DNA from: Nocardioides panaciterrulae
GTDB lineage: Bacteria; Actinomycetota; Actinomycetes; Propionibacteriales; Nocardioidaceae
Assembly (NCBI RefSeq): GCF_013409645.1
Contig: NZ_JACCBG010000001.1
Location: forward strand, 1,533,501-1,597,500
Reading direction: 5' to 3'
Length of the DNA: 64,000 bases
Part shown: positions 17,680-27,839 of the stretch, piece after piece
How positions within the stretch are numbered: the stretch's first letter is position 1
Layout: every line of letters begins with the position of its first letter
The notes under the pieces: model-generated
The model's input: only the letters and a program-made list of their open reading frames with translations
Databases searched by the model: none
What the model was told of the DNA's origin: nothing
Program-made: the position numbers and the translations under genes

Positions 17680-18567
17680 TCAGTCGGGCACCCAGCACAG
17701 GCCGTAGTGCTGGCCGTCCGCCCACTGCTGCCGGGTCGGCCACTGGTAGCCCCACCGGAAGTCGAGCGTGTCGGCGGCGGCGGCGCGGCCGGCGTCCTGG
17801 CACGGGCCCTGGCCGGCGTCCCGCGCGGCGGCCGTGCCGGGGTAGGACCCGCCCGTGAGGTGCACGACCTGCACGGCCCGCCAGCTGTGGGGACGGGAGC
17901 AGACCACGCGGGCGAAGTCGGCGGCGCCGGGCTCGGCGGTGCCGCACATCCCGAACCGGTCCTGCCCCTGGGAGGTGCCGAGGACCCCGGCCATCCGCGG
18001 CGCGAGGGGCGCGAGCCGGCCGTCGGCCGCGACCGCGATCACGTCGCAGCGGAACCAGTCCTGGCCCGCGTCGGACTGCGCCACGGTCGGGGTGAACCAC
18101 ACCGACCGGAGCATGCTCAGGCGCAGGTCGTCGGCCGTGCCCCCGACGTACGACGTCAGCCGGCGCGGGCAGGTCGTGGCGACCTGCTGCTGGACCCGCC
18201 GGGAGTCGACGGCCAGCAGGTGCCCGTCGACCACCGCGGCGAGGCGGCCCACCGCGAACGTCATGGAGGTGTGGCTGCGACCGCACGGGACGCTGTGCGC
18301 AGCGGTGGTGGGCGCGACGGCCTGGGCGTAGGACAGCCGGTAGCACGCCCTTTCCTCGGGCGAGGGCGCCTGCGTCGCCCGACTCGGGGTGGGGGCCGGC
18401 GACACGGACCCGGTGCCCCCGGACCCGGCGGACGAGGACCCGGTGGCCCCGGAGCCGGCGGACGAGGGCCCCGGAGCAGAGTCCGACGACCCGCCGCCGC
18501 CGGAGCAGCCCGCGAGCGCGAGGACGCCGGTGAGGACGCCCGCGGCGAGGGGGAGCAGGCGCCTCAC
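17680..18567 (-). CDS. Septum-formation-type lipoprotein (second of pair)
   Basis: A 295-residue exported lipoprotein. The signal ends in a lipobox (LALAGC), followed by a long Ser/Gly/Thr/Pro linker and a Cys-rich domain. That domain has CYRLSYAQAVAPTTAAHSVPCGRSH, then VCSRPHSWRAVQVV, and ends in LCWVPD. The repeated C-x-x-x-H pattern (PCGRSH, CSRPH) fits the Septum_form domain, a family found in actinobacteria and linked by name to septation. The GTG start overlaps the stop of the upstream paralogue (GTGA, 18564-18567). The two proteins share order of motifs and appear to be a tandem duplication. Function is not established. Confidence 0.8.
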   Translation of the reverse strand: MRRLLPLAAGVLTGVLALAGCSGGGGSSDSAPGPSSAGSGATGSSSAGSGGTGSVSPAPTPSRATQAPSPEERACYRLSYAQAVAPTTAAHSVPCGRSHTSMTFAVGRLAAVVDGHLLAVDSRRVQQQVATTCPRRLTSYVGGTADDLRLSMLRSVWFTPTVAQSDAGQDWFRCDVIAVAADGRLAPLAPRMAGVLGTSQGQDRFGMCGTAEPGAADFARVVCSRPHSWRAVQVVHLTGGSYPGTAAARDAGQGPCQDAGRAAAADTLDFRWGYQWPTRQQWADGQHYGLCWVPD

Positions 18568-19379
18568 CGGTCGGTCTCCGCCCAGCACACCGAACGACGG
18601 TTGCCCGCCTCCCACTCGGCCCGGTGGAACCACGTGAACCCGAGGGAGTAGCTGGCCGGGTAGCCCAGCCAGGCGCCGACCGAGTCGGAGCAGTAGTCGT
18701 GCGTCCTGACCTCGACCAGGCGGTCGCCCGGGTAGGGGTCGTCCTTCTCGCCGAGCACGATGGTCGTGACCGCGCGCCAGGCGTGCGGCTGCGAGCAGGG
18801 GATCTTGACCGAGCCCGCCACGGTCCGCCCGGAGGCGCAGACCATCCAGTCGTCGTCCTCCTTGCCGAGCAGCTGGCCGCGAACGCTGGTCGGCAGGTCG
18901 GCGTACTCCCTGCTCTGGTCGCCGCCGCCGACCACGTCACAGCGGTACCACCGCGCTCCGGCGTCCCACGCGCTGCGCGAGGGGCGGAACCACGCCCAGC
19001 TCAGGACCGAGCGCATCAGCAGGCTCTCGTCGGCGCCGAGGAACCGCATCAGCCGGGCCGAGCAGGTGCGGTACGCCCACGCCCCGAGCGCGCGCGAGTC
19101 GTAGCCGGCGTTGACGAGCGACGAGGGCAGCGCGCCCACGACGTAGGTCTGGGCGGTGTGCGCGCGGGAGCAGGGGACCGTGGCGGTGGCGTTGCTCGAC
19201 TGAGCGACGTCGGCCGGCGTCAGGTCGCGACAGGCCCCGAGGGTCGGTGGCTCGACCGCGTCCACCCGGTCGGGCTCGCCGTCGTCGCCGCGGGCGCGCG
19301 ACCCGTCGCACCCGACCAGCAGAGCCAGCGCGAGGGCACCGAGCACGAGCGGTACGACGAGCCGGCGGACCTGCGGCAC
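18564..19379 (-). CDS. Septum-formation-type lipoprotein (first of pair)
   Basis: A 271-residue lipoprotein and paralogue of the next gene. The lipobox is LLVGC. Motifs in order are LGACRDLTPADVAQS, VPCSRAHTAQTYVVGALP, RWYRCDVV, IPCSQPHAWRAVTTIV and SVCWAETDR, matching the partner's pattern of conserved Cys, His and Trp. The GTG at 19379 has GAGGAGGAGCC immediately upstream. It is probably anchored on the outer face of the membrane. The Septum_form assignment is by motif resemblance. Confidence 0.8.
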   Translation of the reverse strand: MPQVRRLVVPLVLGALALALLVGCDGSRARGDDGEPDRVDAVEPPTLGACRDLTPADVAQSSNATATVPCSRAHTAQTYVVGALPSSLVNAGYDSRALGAWAYRTCSARLMRFLGADESLLMRSVLSWAWFRPSRSAWDAGARWYRCDVVGGGDQSREYADLPTSVRGQLLGKEDDDWMVCASGRTVAGSVKIPCSQPHAWRAVTTIVLGEKDDPYPGDRLVEVRTHDYCSDSVGAWLGYPASYSLGFTWFHRAEWEAGNRRSVCWAETDR

Positions 19380-19442
19380 GGCTCCTCCTCGACGGCGCGG
19401 GCGATGACGTCGCGACTCTACCGGGGCACCCGGGCCCGGGGG

Positions 19443-19928
19443 TCAGTCCGCCAGCAGGGCGGCCAGCGTCCCGCCGAGCTCGTACGCCGCGGCGCGGTGC
19501 TCCTCACCCACGTCGCCGACCACCGACAGGACCTCCGCGGCCTGCCGCCACGGCAGCGCACCGACGATCGACTGCACCGAGCGCACCGCGCCGGTCGTGT
19601 CGTAGCGACCGTGCACCCACAGACCCCAGGGTCGCTTGCCGCCGCCCGCCGCGGAGGCGGAGCCGTCCTCGGTGAGCGCACCGCCGGCCTCGAGGAAGAT
19701 CGTGTCGAAGAAGTGCTTGAGCGCGCCGCTCATGTAGCCGAAGTTCGCGGGCGTGCCCAGGAGGTAGCCGTCGGCCCCCAGCACGTCGGCAGCGGTGGCC
19801 GCCAGCGCCGGCCGGACCACCACCTCCACGCCCTCGATCGCGTCGTCGTGGGCGCCCGCGACCACCGCGTCGCTCAGCGCGCGCACGCCCGGCGTGGGGG
19901 AGTGGTGGACAATCAGCAGCGTGGCCAT
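19443..19928 (-). CDS. Flavodoxin-like NAD(P)H-dependent oxidoreductase
   Basis: A 161-residue flavodoxin-fold protein. The FMN loop shows IVHHSPTPGVRALSDAVVAGA, and the second loop is LLGTPANFGYMSGALKHFFD (typical of NADPH-dependent FMN reductases). WVHGRYDTTGAVRSVQSI follows. The start is the ATG complement at 19926-19928. It is divergent from the small membrane protein gene, with 45 bp between them that must hold both promoters. The substrate is unknown. Confidence 0.85.
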   Translation of the reverse strand: MATLLIVHHSPTPGVRALSDAVVAGAHDDAIEGVEVVVRPALAATAADVLGADGYLLGTPANFGYMSGALKHFFDTIFLEAGGALTEDGSASAAGGGKRPWGLWVHGRYDTTGAVRSVQSIVGALPWRQAAEVLSVVGDVGEEHRAAAYELGGTLAALLAD

Positions 19929-19973
19929 GCCCCGATCCTGCCCTGCCCGGGCGGGGATGAGAGCCTGACGACC

Positions 19974-20372
19974 GTGAAGAGCGTCGACCTCGAGACCATC
20001 CGCCTGTTCCTGCACGTGCTCGCGGCCACCATCTGGGTGGGAGGCCAGATCACCCTCGCGGCACTGGTCCCCGCGCTGCGGGCCGCCGGCACCGAGGTGC
20101 CGAAGGCCGCGGCCAACGCGTTCAACCGGGTCGCCTGGCCGGCCTTCGCCGTCCTCATCCTGACCGGGGTGTGGAACGTCGTCGCGGCCGACGACCACTC
20201 GGCGGCCTTCCAGCACACGCTGCAGCTGAAGTACGTGCTGGTCCTGCTCTCCGGCGTCACCGCGTTCCTGCACGCGCGGGCCAGCTCGAAGACGCAGATG
20301 GCGGTCTACGGCGCGCTCACCGGCCTCACCGCGCTCGCCGCCACGTTCGTGGGGATCATGCTGGCGGGCTGA
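19974..20372 (+). CDS. CopD-like four-helix membrane protein
   Basis: A 132-residue integral membrane protein with four predicted helices (about 9-30, 52-70, 83-102 and 109-131). The first contains LHVLAATIWVGGQI, which resembles the CopD family, where His residues in such helices may bind copper or haem. The GTG at 19974 gives a sensible N-terminus (MKSVDLETIRLFLHV). Its 3' end overlaps the convergent malQ gene by 17 bp. A copper role is speculative. Confidence 0.7.
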   Translation: MKSVDLETIRLFLHVLAATIWVGGQITLAALVPALRAAGTEVPKAAANAFNRVAWPAFAVLILTGVWNVVAADDHSAAFQHTLQLKYVLVLLSGVTAFLHARASSKTQMAVYGALTGLTALAATFVGIMLAG

Positions 20373-22254
20373 CCCCGTCCCGTCGTACCGCCCCGTCGAC
20401 GAGCCGGGCCAACGCCACCGCCTCCGGGAGCTGCGGCAGGTCCTCGACAGGCACCCGCAGCGGGATCCGCCAGTTGTCCCGCGCCACGGTCCCGGGGACG
20501 TTGGGCCGTCGCTCCTCGCGCACCGCGTCCTCGAGCGCGACCGACAGCAGCAGGCTGGGCGCGCGCCCGAGCTGGCGGTACGCCGCGGTGACGGCCTCGT
20601 CCACCCCGGCGACCGGCCCGGCGACCGGGCCTGGGCCCGGCGTTGCGGAGAGCTCGCCGTCCCGCTGCAGCCGGGCGAGCAGGTCGGCGCGTCCGGCGCG
20701 GACGTCGTCCTCGGTCATCGTGGTGGTGGCGAGCTGGTCCTCGGCGTCGGAGCCGGTCCACAGCCCGGCCACCGTCGGCAGGTCGTGGGTGGTGACCGCC
20801 GCCAGCGCGGAGGCCGGCCAGTCGGCGGGGTCGTCCTCCTCGAACCACAGCAGCCGGTAGGACAGGATGCCCCGCTCGGCGAGCGCTTCGCGCACGCCGG
20901 GCTCGACCGTGCCGAGGTCCTCGCCGACCACCACCGCCTGCGCGCGGTGGGACTCCAGCGCCACGATGTCGAGCAGGTCCTCGCTCGGGTAGCGCACGTA
21001 GGCGCCGTCGGTCGCCGCGTGGCCCTCGGGGATCCACCACAGCCGGAACAGCCCCATCACGTGGTCGATGCGCAGCCCTCCCGCGCCGGCGATGGTGCCG
21101 CGCAGCGACTGGATGAACGGCTCGTAGTCGGCCGCGCGCAGCCGCCACGGCACCAGCGGCGGCGAGCCCCAGTCCTGGCCGGTGCTGTTCAGCAGGTCCG
21201 GCGGGGCTCCGACCGTGATGCCGCCGGCCACCTCGTCGGGCCAGGCCCACGCGTCCGCGCCGCCGCCGGAGACCCCGATCGGCAGGTCCTGCAGCACCAT
21301 CAGGTCGCCGGCGGCCCGGCGCAGCTGCACGTCGAGCTGCCACTGCAGCCACGCGTGGAACGACACCCGGTCGGCCCGGTCCTCGGCGTACGCCGCCACC
21401 TCCGGACCGTCCGGGCGGCGCAACCCGGCCGGCCAGTCGCGCCAGTCGGGCCCGTGCTGCTCGGCGAGCGTGCACCAGGTGGCGAACTCCTCCAGCGCCC
21501 GGCCCTGCTGCTCCCGCCAGGCGGAGAACGCGGGGTCGCGGCCGGCGTCGGTGTCGCAGAAGGTCCGCCACAGCACGTCGCGCTTGAGCGCCCACACCGC
21601 GTCGCGGTCGATCGGGTCGAGCCCGTTGACCTCCCGGGCCCGCGCGAGGTCCCCACTCACCACCGCGCCCGGCACGTCCTCGACGCGGAGGTAGACCGGG
21701 TTGCGGAACCGCCGGGTCGCGGGCAGGTAGGGGCTGGCCTCCTGGGGCAGCGTGGGCGCCACCGCGTGCAGCGGGTTGACCAGCAGGAAGCCGCCGCCCG
21801 CCGCGGCGGTCCACTCCCGCAGCGTGCGCAGGTCGCCGAGGTCGCCGATGCCCCAGCTGCTGCGCGAGCGGGCCGCATAGAGCTGCACCGTCCAGCCCCA
21901 CAGCCGGTCCTCCGGCAGCCAGCACCGCCCGGGGGAGACGATCAGCCGGCGACTCGAGCCGTCGGCGGTGAGCAGCCGGTGGTAGCCGAGCGGGAAGTCC
22001 TCGGGCACGAGGTCGCCGAGGGTACGACGCGAGCCGTCCTCGCACTCGACCTCGAGGCTGCCCCCGTGGTCGACGAGCCCGAGCCGTCGGCCGGGCCGGG
22101 TCACCACGGGCGCGCGCTGCTCGAGGTCGGCCGGTGGAGCGCCGATCGCCTCGCGCAGCGCTGCCACGGTCGGGTCGGGCACGCGGTGCGGCTGGTCGTA
22201 GGCGTCGATCCAGTCCTGCTGGATCCCCCAGGCGTCTGGTGCGGTCGCGGTCAT
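20356..22254 (-). CDS. malQ: 4-alpha-glucanotransferase (amylomaltase, GH77)
   Basis: A 632-residue MalQ that transfers alpha-1,4-glucan segments in maltodextrin and glycogen metabolism. The GH77 catalytic motifs are intact: GLRIDHVMGLFRLWW (nucleophile Asp), VVGEDLGTVEPGV (acid/base Glu) and VTTHDLPTVAGLW (transition-state Asp). The N-terminal beta-rich extension common in actinobacterial MalQ is present. The start is set at the ATG complement 22252-22254 (MTATAPDAWG); ATG 22269 would add five residues. Neither has a clear ribosome binding site. A sugar O-acetyltransferase gene lies upstream on the same strand. Confidence 0.93.
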   Translation of the reverse strand: MTATAPDAWGIQQDWIDAYDQPHRVPDPTVAALREAIGAPPADLEQRAPVVTRPGRRLGLVDHGGSLEVECEDGSRRTLGDLVPEDFPLGYHRLLTADGSSRRLIVSPGRCWLPEDRLWGWTVQLYAARSRSSWGIGDLGDLRTLREWTAAAGGGFLLVNPLHAVAPTLPQEASPYLPATRRFRNPVYLRVEDVPGAVVSGDLARAREVNGLDPIDRDAVWALKRDVLWRTFCDTDAGRDPAFSAWREQQGRALEEFATWCTLAEQHGPDWRDWPAGLRRPDGPEVAAYAEDRADRVSFHAWLQWQLDVQLRRAAGDLMVLQDLPIGVSGGGADAWAWPDEVAGGITVGAPPDLLNSTGQDWGSPPLVPWRLRAADYEPFIQSLRGTIAGAGGLRIDHVMGLFRLWWIPEGHAATDGAYVRYPSEDLLDIVALESHRAQAVVVGEDLGTVEPGVREALAERGILSYRLLWFEEDDPADWPASALAAVTTHDLPTVAGLWTGSDAEDQLATTTMTEDDVRAGRADLLARLQRDGELSATPGPGPVAGPVAGVDEAVTAAYRQLGRAPSLLLSVALEDAVREERRPNVPGTVARDNWRIPLRVPVEDLPQLPEAVALARLVDGAVRRDGVSPPA

Positions 22255-22328
22255 GGCACCAGTGTTCATGGCCGGTGGCTGATGTTCATCCCCGGTGACT
22301 GGGGGACGGGTGTGCGGGACGGTGCGGG

Positions 22329-22910
22329 TCAGGCCTCGAGGTGCCGGATGACCTTGGCGGGGTTGCCGACCGCGACGACGTTCGCGGGCAGGTCGCGCAC
22401 CACGACCGAGCCCGCGCCGACCACGGTGTTCGCGCCGATCGTGACGCCCGGGCAGACGATCACGCCGCCGCCGAGCCACACGTTGTCCCCGATGGTGATC
22501 GGGGCGGCGGCTTCCCACTTCTCGCGGCGCAGGCCGGCCTCGACCGGGTGGGTCGGGGTGAGCAGCTGCACGTTCGGGCCGATCTGCACGTCGTCGCCGA
22601 TCCGCACCCGCGCCACGTCGAGGCAGACCAGCCCGAAGTTCACGAACGTCCGCGCGCCGATGGAGGTCTGGTAGCCGTAGTCGCAGTGGAACGGCGCCCG
22701 CACGTGGCTGTGCTCGCCGAAGCCGCCGAGCAGCTCGCCGAGGAGCCGGTCCGCCTCCTCGGCCTGCTCGAGGTCGAGCTGGTTGAACCGGTGGCAGAGC
22801 ACCCGGGCGCGCCGGCTCTCCCGGAACAGCTCCGGGTCGTCGGCGATGTAGGGGTCACCGGCGAGCATCCGGTCGCGCATGGTCCGGCCGTCGGTGTCGG
22901 GCTGCGTCAT
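22329..22910 (-). CDS. Maltose/galactoside O-acetyltransferase-like protein
   Basis: A 193-residue hexapeptide-repeat acetyltransferase. The N-terminal Mac domain reads MLAGDPYIADDPELFRESRRAR. The left-handed beta-helix has hexapeptide turns (IGARTFVNFG, IGDDVQIGPNV, IGDNVWLGGGVIVCPGVTIG), and the catalytic His lies in LLTPTHPVEAGLRR. It transfers acetyl from acetyl-CoA to sugars. It sits just upstream of malQ on the same strand, so a link with glucan metabolism is plausible but not proven. Confidence 0.92.
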   Translation of the reverse strand: MTQPDTDGRTMRDRMLAGDPYIADDPELFRESRRARVLCHRFNQLDLEQAEEADRLLGELLGGFGEHSHVRAPFHCDYGYQTSIGARTFVNFGLVCLDVARVRIGDDVQIGPNVQLLTPTHPVEAGLRREKWEAAAPITIGDNVWLGGGVIVCPGVTIGANTVVGAGSVVVRDLPANVVAVGNPAKVIRHLEA

Positions 22911-22983
22911 GCGCCGATCGTGCCAGTGGGGACCGGCCGCCGTGGCAGGACCCCCGGCGCTCGCACCGCTCTATCGTGGGGGC

Positions 22984-23463
22984 ATGCGTGTGCCGCGGCT
23001 GCGACGCAGCCTGGTGCTGCCGGGCGTGATCGTGGCGTTCACCGCCCTGCTGGTGGGCGCGGGGGCCGCGGCCGCCTTCGAGTCCGACACCGTGGACAGC
23101 TACTGGGAGGGGCTGTGGTGGGCGCTCGGGCTGATGACCACCGTCGGCTTCGTGGAGGGCGCGCCACCCAGCACGCTGGGCGGCGCGATCACCTCGGCGG
23201 TCCTGATGCTGGCCGGCTTCCTGCTGCTGTCGCTGCTCAGCGCCGGCCTGGCCTCGCTGTTCGTGCGGGAGGACGAGGCGCCGGCCGAGGCCCGCGAGCA
23301 GGCCCTGGACCGACAGCTGCTGGAGCGGTTGGCCGCCCTCGAGGAGCGGATCGCGGCCCTGGACGACCGGCTGCGCGGCCCCGACGACCCCCACGGCCCG
23401 CACGGCCCCGATGGCCCCGACGGCCCCCACGGCCCCGACGGCTCGACCGCGACCGAGCGGTGA
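22984..23463 (+). CDS. Two-helix ion-channel-like protein with altered filter and collagen-like tail
   Basis: A 159-residue protein with two membrane helices (about 11-33 and 66-92) around a pore-like loop (WEGLWWALGLMTTVGFVEG). This is the Ion_trans_2 layout of small potassium channels, but the filter reads TTVGFVE instead of TTVGYGD. After the second helix comes a coiled-coil segment (about 105-130, LDRQLLERLAALEERIAALDD), then a tail of Gly-Pro-Asp and His-Gly-Pro repeats. TATCGT lies 6 bp before the ATG, so it may be leaderless. Ion selectivity cannot be predicted from the altered filter. Confidence 0.75.
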   Translation: MRVPRLRRSLVLPGVIVAFTALLVGAGAAAAFESDTVDSYWEGLWWALGLMTTVGFVEGAPPSTLGGAITSAVLMLAGFLLLSLLSAGLASLFVREDEAPAEAREQALDRQLLERLAALEERIAALDDRLRGPDDPHGPHGPDGPDGPHGPDGSTATER

Positions 23464-23495
23464 GACGCCCGGGCCGGCGGTCGGGCTCGCTGGTC

Positions 23496-23501
23496 TATGG
23501 T
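23496..23501 (+). promoter_or_regulatory. -10 box of the leuA leader promoter
   Basis: TATGGT lies 10 bp before the leader-peptide ATG at 23512, so the transcript would start only a few bases before it. A -35 box is not obvious. Confidence 0.5.
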
Positions 23502-23511
23502 GGGGGCCGTC

Positions 23512-25354
<1,843 letters not shown>

Positions 25355-25368
25355 GCCCCGATCCGCTG

Positions 25369-25399
25369 CCGCCCACCCCCCGCGCGGGGGGTGGGGCGG
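25369..25399 (+). terminator. leuA terminator hairpin
   Basis: A 14-bp GC-rich stem (CCGCCCACCCCCCG against CGGGGGGTGGGGCGG, with one bulged G) lies 15 bp after the leuA stop. It is followed by two direct copies of CGGCCGGATCGGTG. Confidence 0.75.
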
Positions 25400-25431
25400 C
25401 CGGATCGGTGCGGCCGGATCGGTGCGGCCGG

Positions 25432-25950
25432 TCAGTGGTCGTGGTGGTGATGGTCCTCCTCGACCCCCACGCCGACGCCGACGAACGGGTGGTCCTCACC
25501 GGCATCGAACCGGACCTTGAGCAGGTTGTCGCGGCTCCACGCGCCCACGACGTCGCCGAAGACCTTGAACCGGATGTGGCCCTCGTCGTCCTGGGTGGCG
25601 GCGTAGACGCGCAGCAGGCTGCGGTGGAAGTCCAGCTGGAAGCGCGAGCACTCCCCGTCGCCGAGCGTCGCGCTGCCCTGGTCCTCGTCGGTCCGGACCG
25701 TGATCGCGACCTGGGCGTCGTCCCCGTGGTGGTCGTCCCCGTGGTCGCTGCCGGGGTCGGTCCCGCGGTCGTCGCCGTGGTGGTCGCCGTGGTCGTGGTG
25801 GTCCTGGAACTTCGCGCAGACGAGGACCTTGACCTCGTCGGCGTGATGGTGGTGATGGCGGTGGTCCCCGTGGGCGCTGGCCGGCGCCGCCAGGCCGCCG
25901 GCGATCAGGGCCGAGGTGGCCAGAGATCCGAAGATGGTGCGCACGAGCAT
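25432..25950 (-). CDS. Secreted histidine/aspartate-rich protein
   Basis: A 172-residue exported protein. The start is the ATG complement at 25948-25950, preceded by AGGAGG. The signal peptide spans MLVRTIFGSLATSALIAGGLAAPASA. The mature part opens with HGDHRHHHHH, has a long D/H/G-rich insert (HHDHGDHHGDDRG), a central beta-rich core (VAITVRTDEDQGSATLGDGECSRF; LRVYAATQDDEGHIRF) and a HHHHDH C-terminus. Clusters of His and Asp suggest binding of Zn, Ni, Cu or Co outside the cell. No zinc-type operator is visible upstream, and I know no family. Confidence 0.75.
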   Translation of the reverse strand: MLVRTIFGSLATSALIAGGLAAPASAHGDHRHHHHHADEVKVLVCAKFQDHHDHGDHHGDDRGTDPGSDHGDDHHGDDAQVAITVRTDEDQGSATLGDGECSRFQLDFHRSLLRVYAATQDDEGHIRFKVFGDVVGAWSRDNLLKVRFDAGEDHPFVGVGVGVEEDHHHHDH

Positions 25951-26010
25951 GTCGCGCCTCCTACGTGGGATGGGTTTCACCGGGCCGCGACGGCAGCCGC
26001 GAGACGCGTG

Positions 26011-26035
26011 AGCCGGGGCCGTGTGTGGCCCGGCT
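26011..26035 (-). terminator. Hairpin downstream of the GNAT gene
   Basis: AGCCGGGGCC pairs with GGCCCGGCT with one bulged G, around a GTGTGT loop. It lies about 100 bp after the stop of the minus-strand acetyltransferase gene. The rest of the gap 25951-26133 shows no gene that I can support. Confidence 0.45.
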
Positions 26036-26133
26036 GCCTGTCACGGGGCGGTTGCTTCACCTCCACCGTGCACAGCCGACCCCGGGCGGGGTCAATACCG
26101 AGGGCTGGGGAGGTCGACCGCGACCGGTGCCGC

Positions 26134-26892
26134 TCAGCCGACCCCCAGGATGCAGGCGCTGGCGGCCCGTTCGAACCCGACCGAGCGGTAGACGCCGGCG
26201 GCGTCCTCGGAGGCCGCCGAGAGGAACGTCGTGCGCACGCCGCGCCGGCGGCACTCGGCCGCCAGCGTCGCCGTGACCGCGGCGCCGAGCCCCTGCCGGC
26301 GGGCGGACGGCACGATCGCGATCCCCATCAGCTCGGCGACCTCCCCGCGGGGGGCGGCGGACCCGCCGCCCACCACGGCACCGGCGGCGTCGAGGGCCGC
26401 GACGACGACCAGCAGTCCCTGGGCGACCATCTCGGTCTGGCGGCCCGGTTCCTTCGGCACGACGTCGTCGTGGCCGCGGAAGGCCGCGCTCACGGCGCCG
26501 AGCACCAGCGGGAGGTCGGGGTCGTCTCCGGTGAGCACCCGTGCCCGCGCGGCCGGCGCCGGCGGCGCGGCGTCCTTCGCCAGGATCAGGAGCGGGCAGC
26601 GCGCAAGGTCGTGGCGACCGTCCACCGCTGCCCGGACCGCCGGGAGCAGGCCCGGGGTCACCTCGTCGACCCACTCGATCGCCCGCGGCACGCCCAGCTC
26701 GGCCTGCCTGGCCAACACCCGTCGTACGTCGTCCGCGGTGACGTCCACGTCGAGCCCGAGCCGGGGTCGGGCGTAGAACTGCCAACCGGTCGCGGGGTCG
26801 GCCACGAAGAGCGTGAACGGGCCCACCTCCTCGGCGACGGCCACCGCGCGGGGAACGGTGTCGTAGTAGGTCTCGATGAGCTCCAGGTCCAC
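26134..26892 (-). CDS. GNAT family N-acetyltransferase
   Basis: A 252-residue protein with a C-terminal GNAT domain: ELMGIAIVPSARRQGLGAAVTATLA (acetyl-CoA loop R-x-x-G-x-G/A) and then ASEDAAGVYRSVGFERAASA. The N-terminal half (DLELIETYYDTVPRAVAVAEEVGPFTLFV) is shared with other actinobacterial GNATs and is not catalytic. The GTG complement at 26890-26892 was chosen because homologous sequence starts there; an ATG at 26946 would run into the divergent hydrolase start. The substrate is unknown. Confidence 0.82.
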   Translation of the reverse strand: MDLELIETYYDTVPRAVAVAEEVGPFTLFVADPATGWQFYARPRLGLDVDVTADDVRRVLARQAELGVPRAIEWVDEVTPGLLPAVRAAVDGRHDLARCPLLILAKDAAPPAPAARARVLTGDDPDLPLVLGAVSAAFRGHDDVVPKEPGRQTEMVAQGLLVVVAALDAAGAVVGGGSAAPRGEVAELMGIAIVPSARRQGLGAAVTATLAAECRRRGVRTTFLSAASEDAAGVYRSVGFERAASACILGVG

Positions 26893-26944
26893 GGGGCAGG
26901 ACGATGTCAGCCGGCGCGACCGGCATGCCACTAGATTTCGCCTC

Positions 26945-27802
26945 ATGCTGGTCTCCGAGCGCATCGGGCAGTTCTTCGTCGAGGGCGACAGCGGGCGGGA
27001 CCGCCTGGAGTACACCGAGTACGGCTCCGGCGACGCCTGGGTGGTGCTGCTGCACGGGCAGCTGATGCCCCGCCGGATGCACCAGCCGCTGGCGCGCGCG
27101 CTCGCGGCCGAGGGCCTGCACGTGGTCACGCTCGACCTGCTCGGCCACGGCCGCTCCGACCGGCCGGCCGACCCGCTGCTCTACTCGATGACCGCGTTCG
27201 CGGAGCAGGTGGTGGCGCTGCTGGACCACCTCGGCGCCCCGCAGGCGGTGATCGGAGGTACGTCGCTCGGCGCGAACGTCTCGCTCGAGGTCGCGGTGAT
27301 CGCCCCGGACCGGGTGCGCGGCCTGCTCATCGAGATGCCGGTGCTCAACAACGCGCTCGAGGCGGGCATCCTTGCGTTCGGCCCGCTGCTCTTCGCCGCC
27401 CGCTTCCTACCGTTCACCGTCAACGGGCTGCGGCTGCTGACGCGGCCCGTCCCGCGCGGGCTGGTGCCGTTCTGGGCCGGGATCGCCCTGGACACCCTCG
27501 ACCAGCACGCCGACTCGGTCGCGGCCGTGGTCCACGGGCTGTTCTTCGGCCGGATCGCCCCCTCCTCCAAGCAGCGCCGCGGGATCACCGCCCCCGCGCT
27601 GGTGGTCGGCCACCCCGCGGACCCGATCCACCCGGCCGCCGACGCGGCGATGCTGGCCGGGGAGATGCCGCGGGCCACGTTCGTGCGGGCCCGGAGCATC
27701 CTGGAGTGGCGGGCGACCCCGGACCGGCTCAACCGCGCGGCCATCGGCTTCGCCCTGGGCTGCTGGCAGACCCCGGGGCGGGCGCGGCGCGCGGGTCGCT
27801 GA
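26945..27802 (+). CDS. Alpha/beta hydrolase
   Basis: A 285-residue alpha/beta hydrolase. The oxyanion HG motif is VVLLHGQLMPRRMH, the nucleophile elbow is GGTSLGANVS (Ser in G-x-S-x-G) and LLGHGRSDRP precedes it. The usual C-terminal Asp may be in VVGHPADPIHP. The catalytic His is not obvious, because the place usually holding it reads ATFVRARSILEWRATPDRLN. TAGATT lies 7 bp before the ATG, so it may be leaderless. It diverges from the GNAT gene. The substrate is unknown. Confidence 0.87.
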   Translation: MLVSERIGQFFVEGDSGRDRLEYTEYGSGDAWVVLLHGQLMPRRMHQPLARALAAEGLHVVTLDLLGHGRSDRPADPLLYSMTAFAEQVVALLDHLGAPQAVIGGTSLGANVSLEVAVIAPDRVRGLLIEMPVLNNALEAGILAFGPLLFAARFLPFTVNGLRLLTRPVPRGLVPFWAGIALDTLDQHADSVAAVVHGLFFGRIAPSSKQRRGITAPALVVGHPADPIHPAADAAMLAGEMPRATFVRARSILEWRATPDRLNRAAIGFALGCWQTPGRARRAGR

Positions 27803-27839
27803 GGCGGTCGCAGGCGCCGGGGCGAGGCACAATGGTGCG

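Noticed and set aside
26893..26944. N-terminal extension of the GNAT gene to ATG 26946
   Set aside because: It would add an Arg/Ser/Cys-rich stretch and overlap the start of the divergent hydrolase, leaving no room for promoters.
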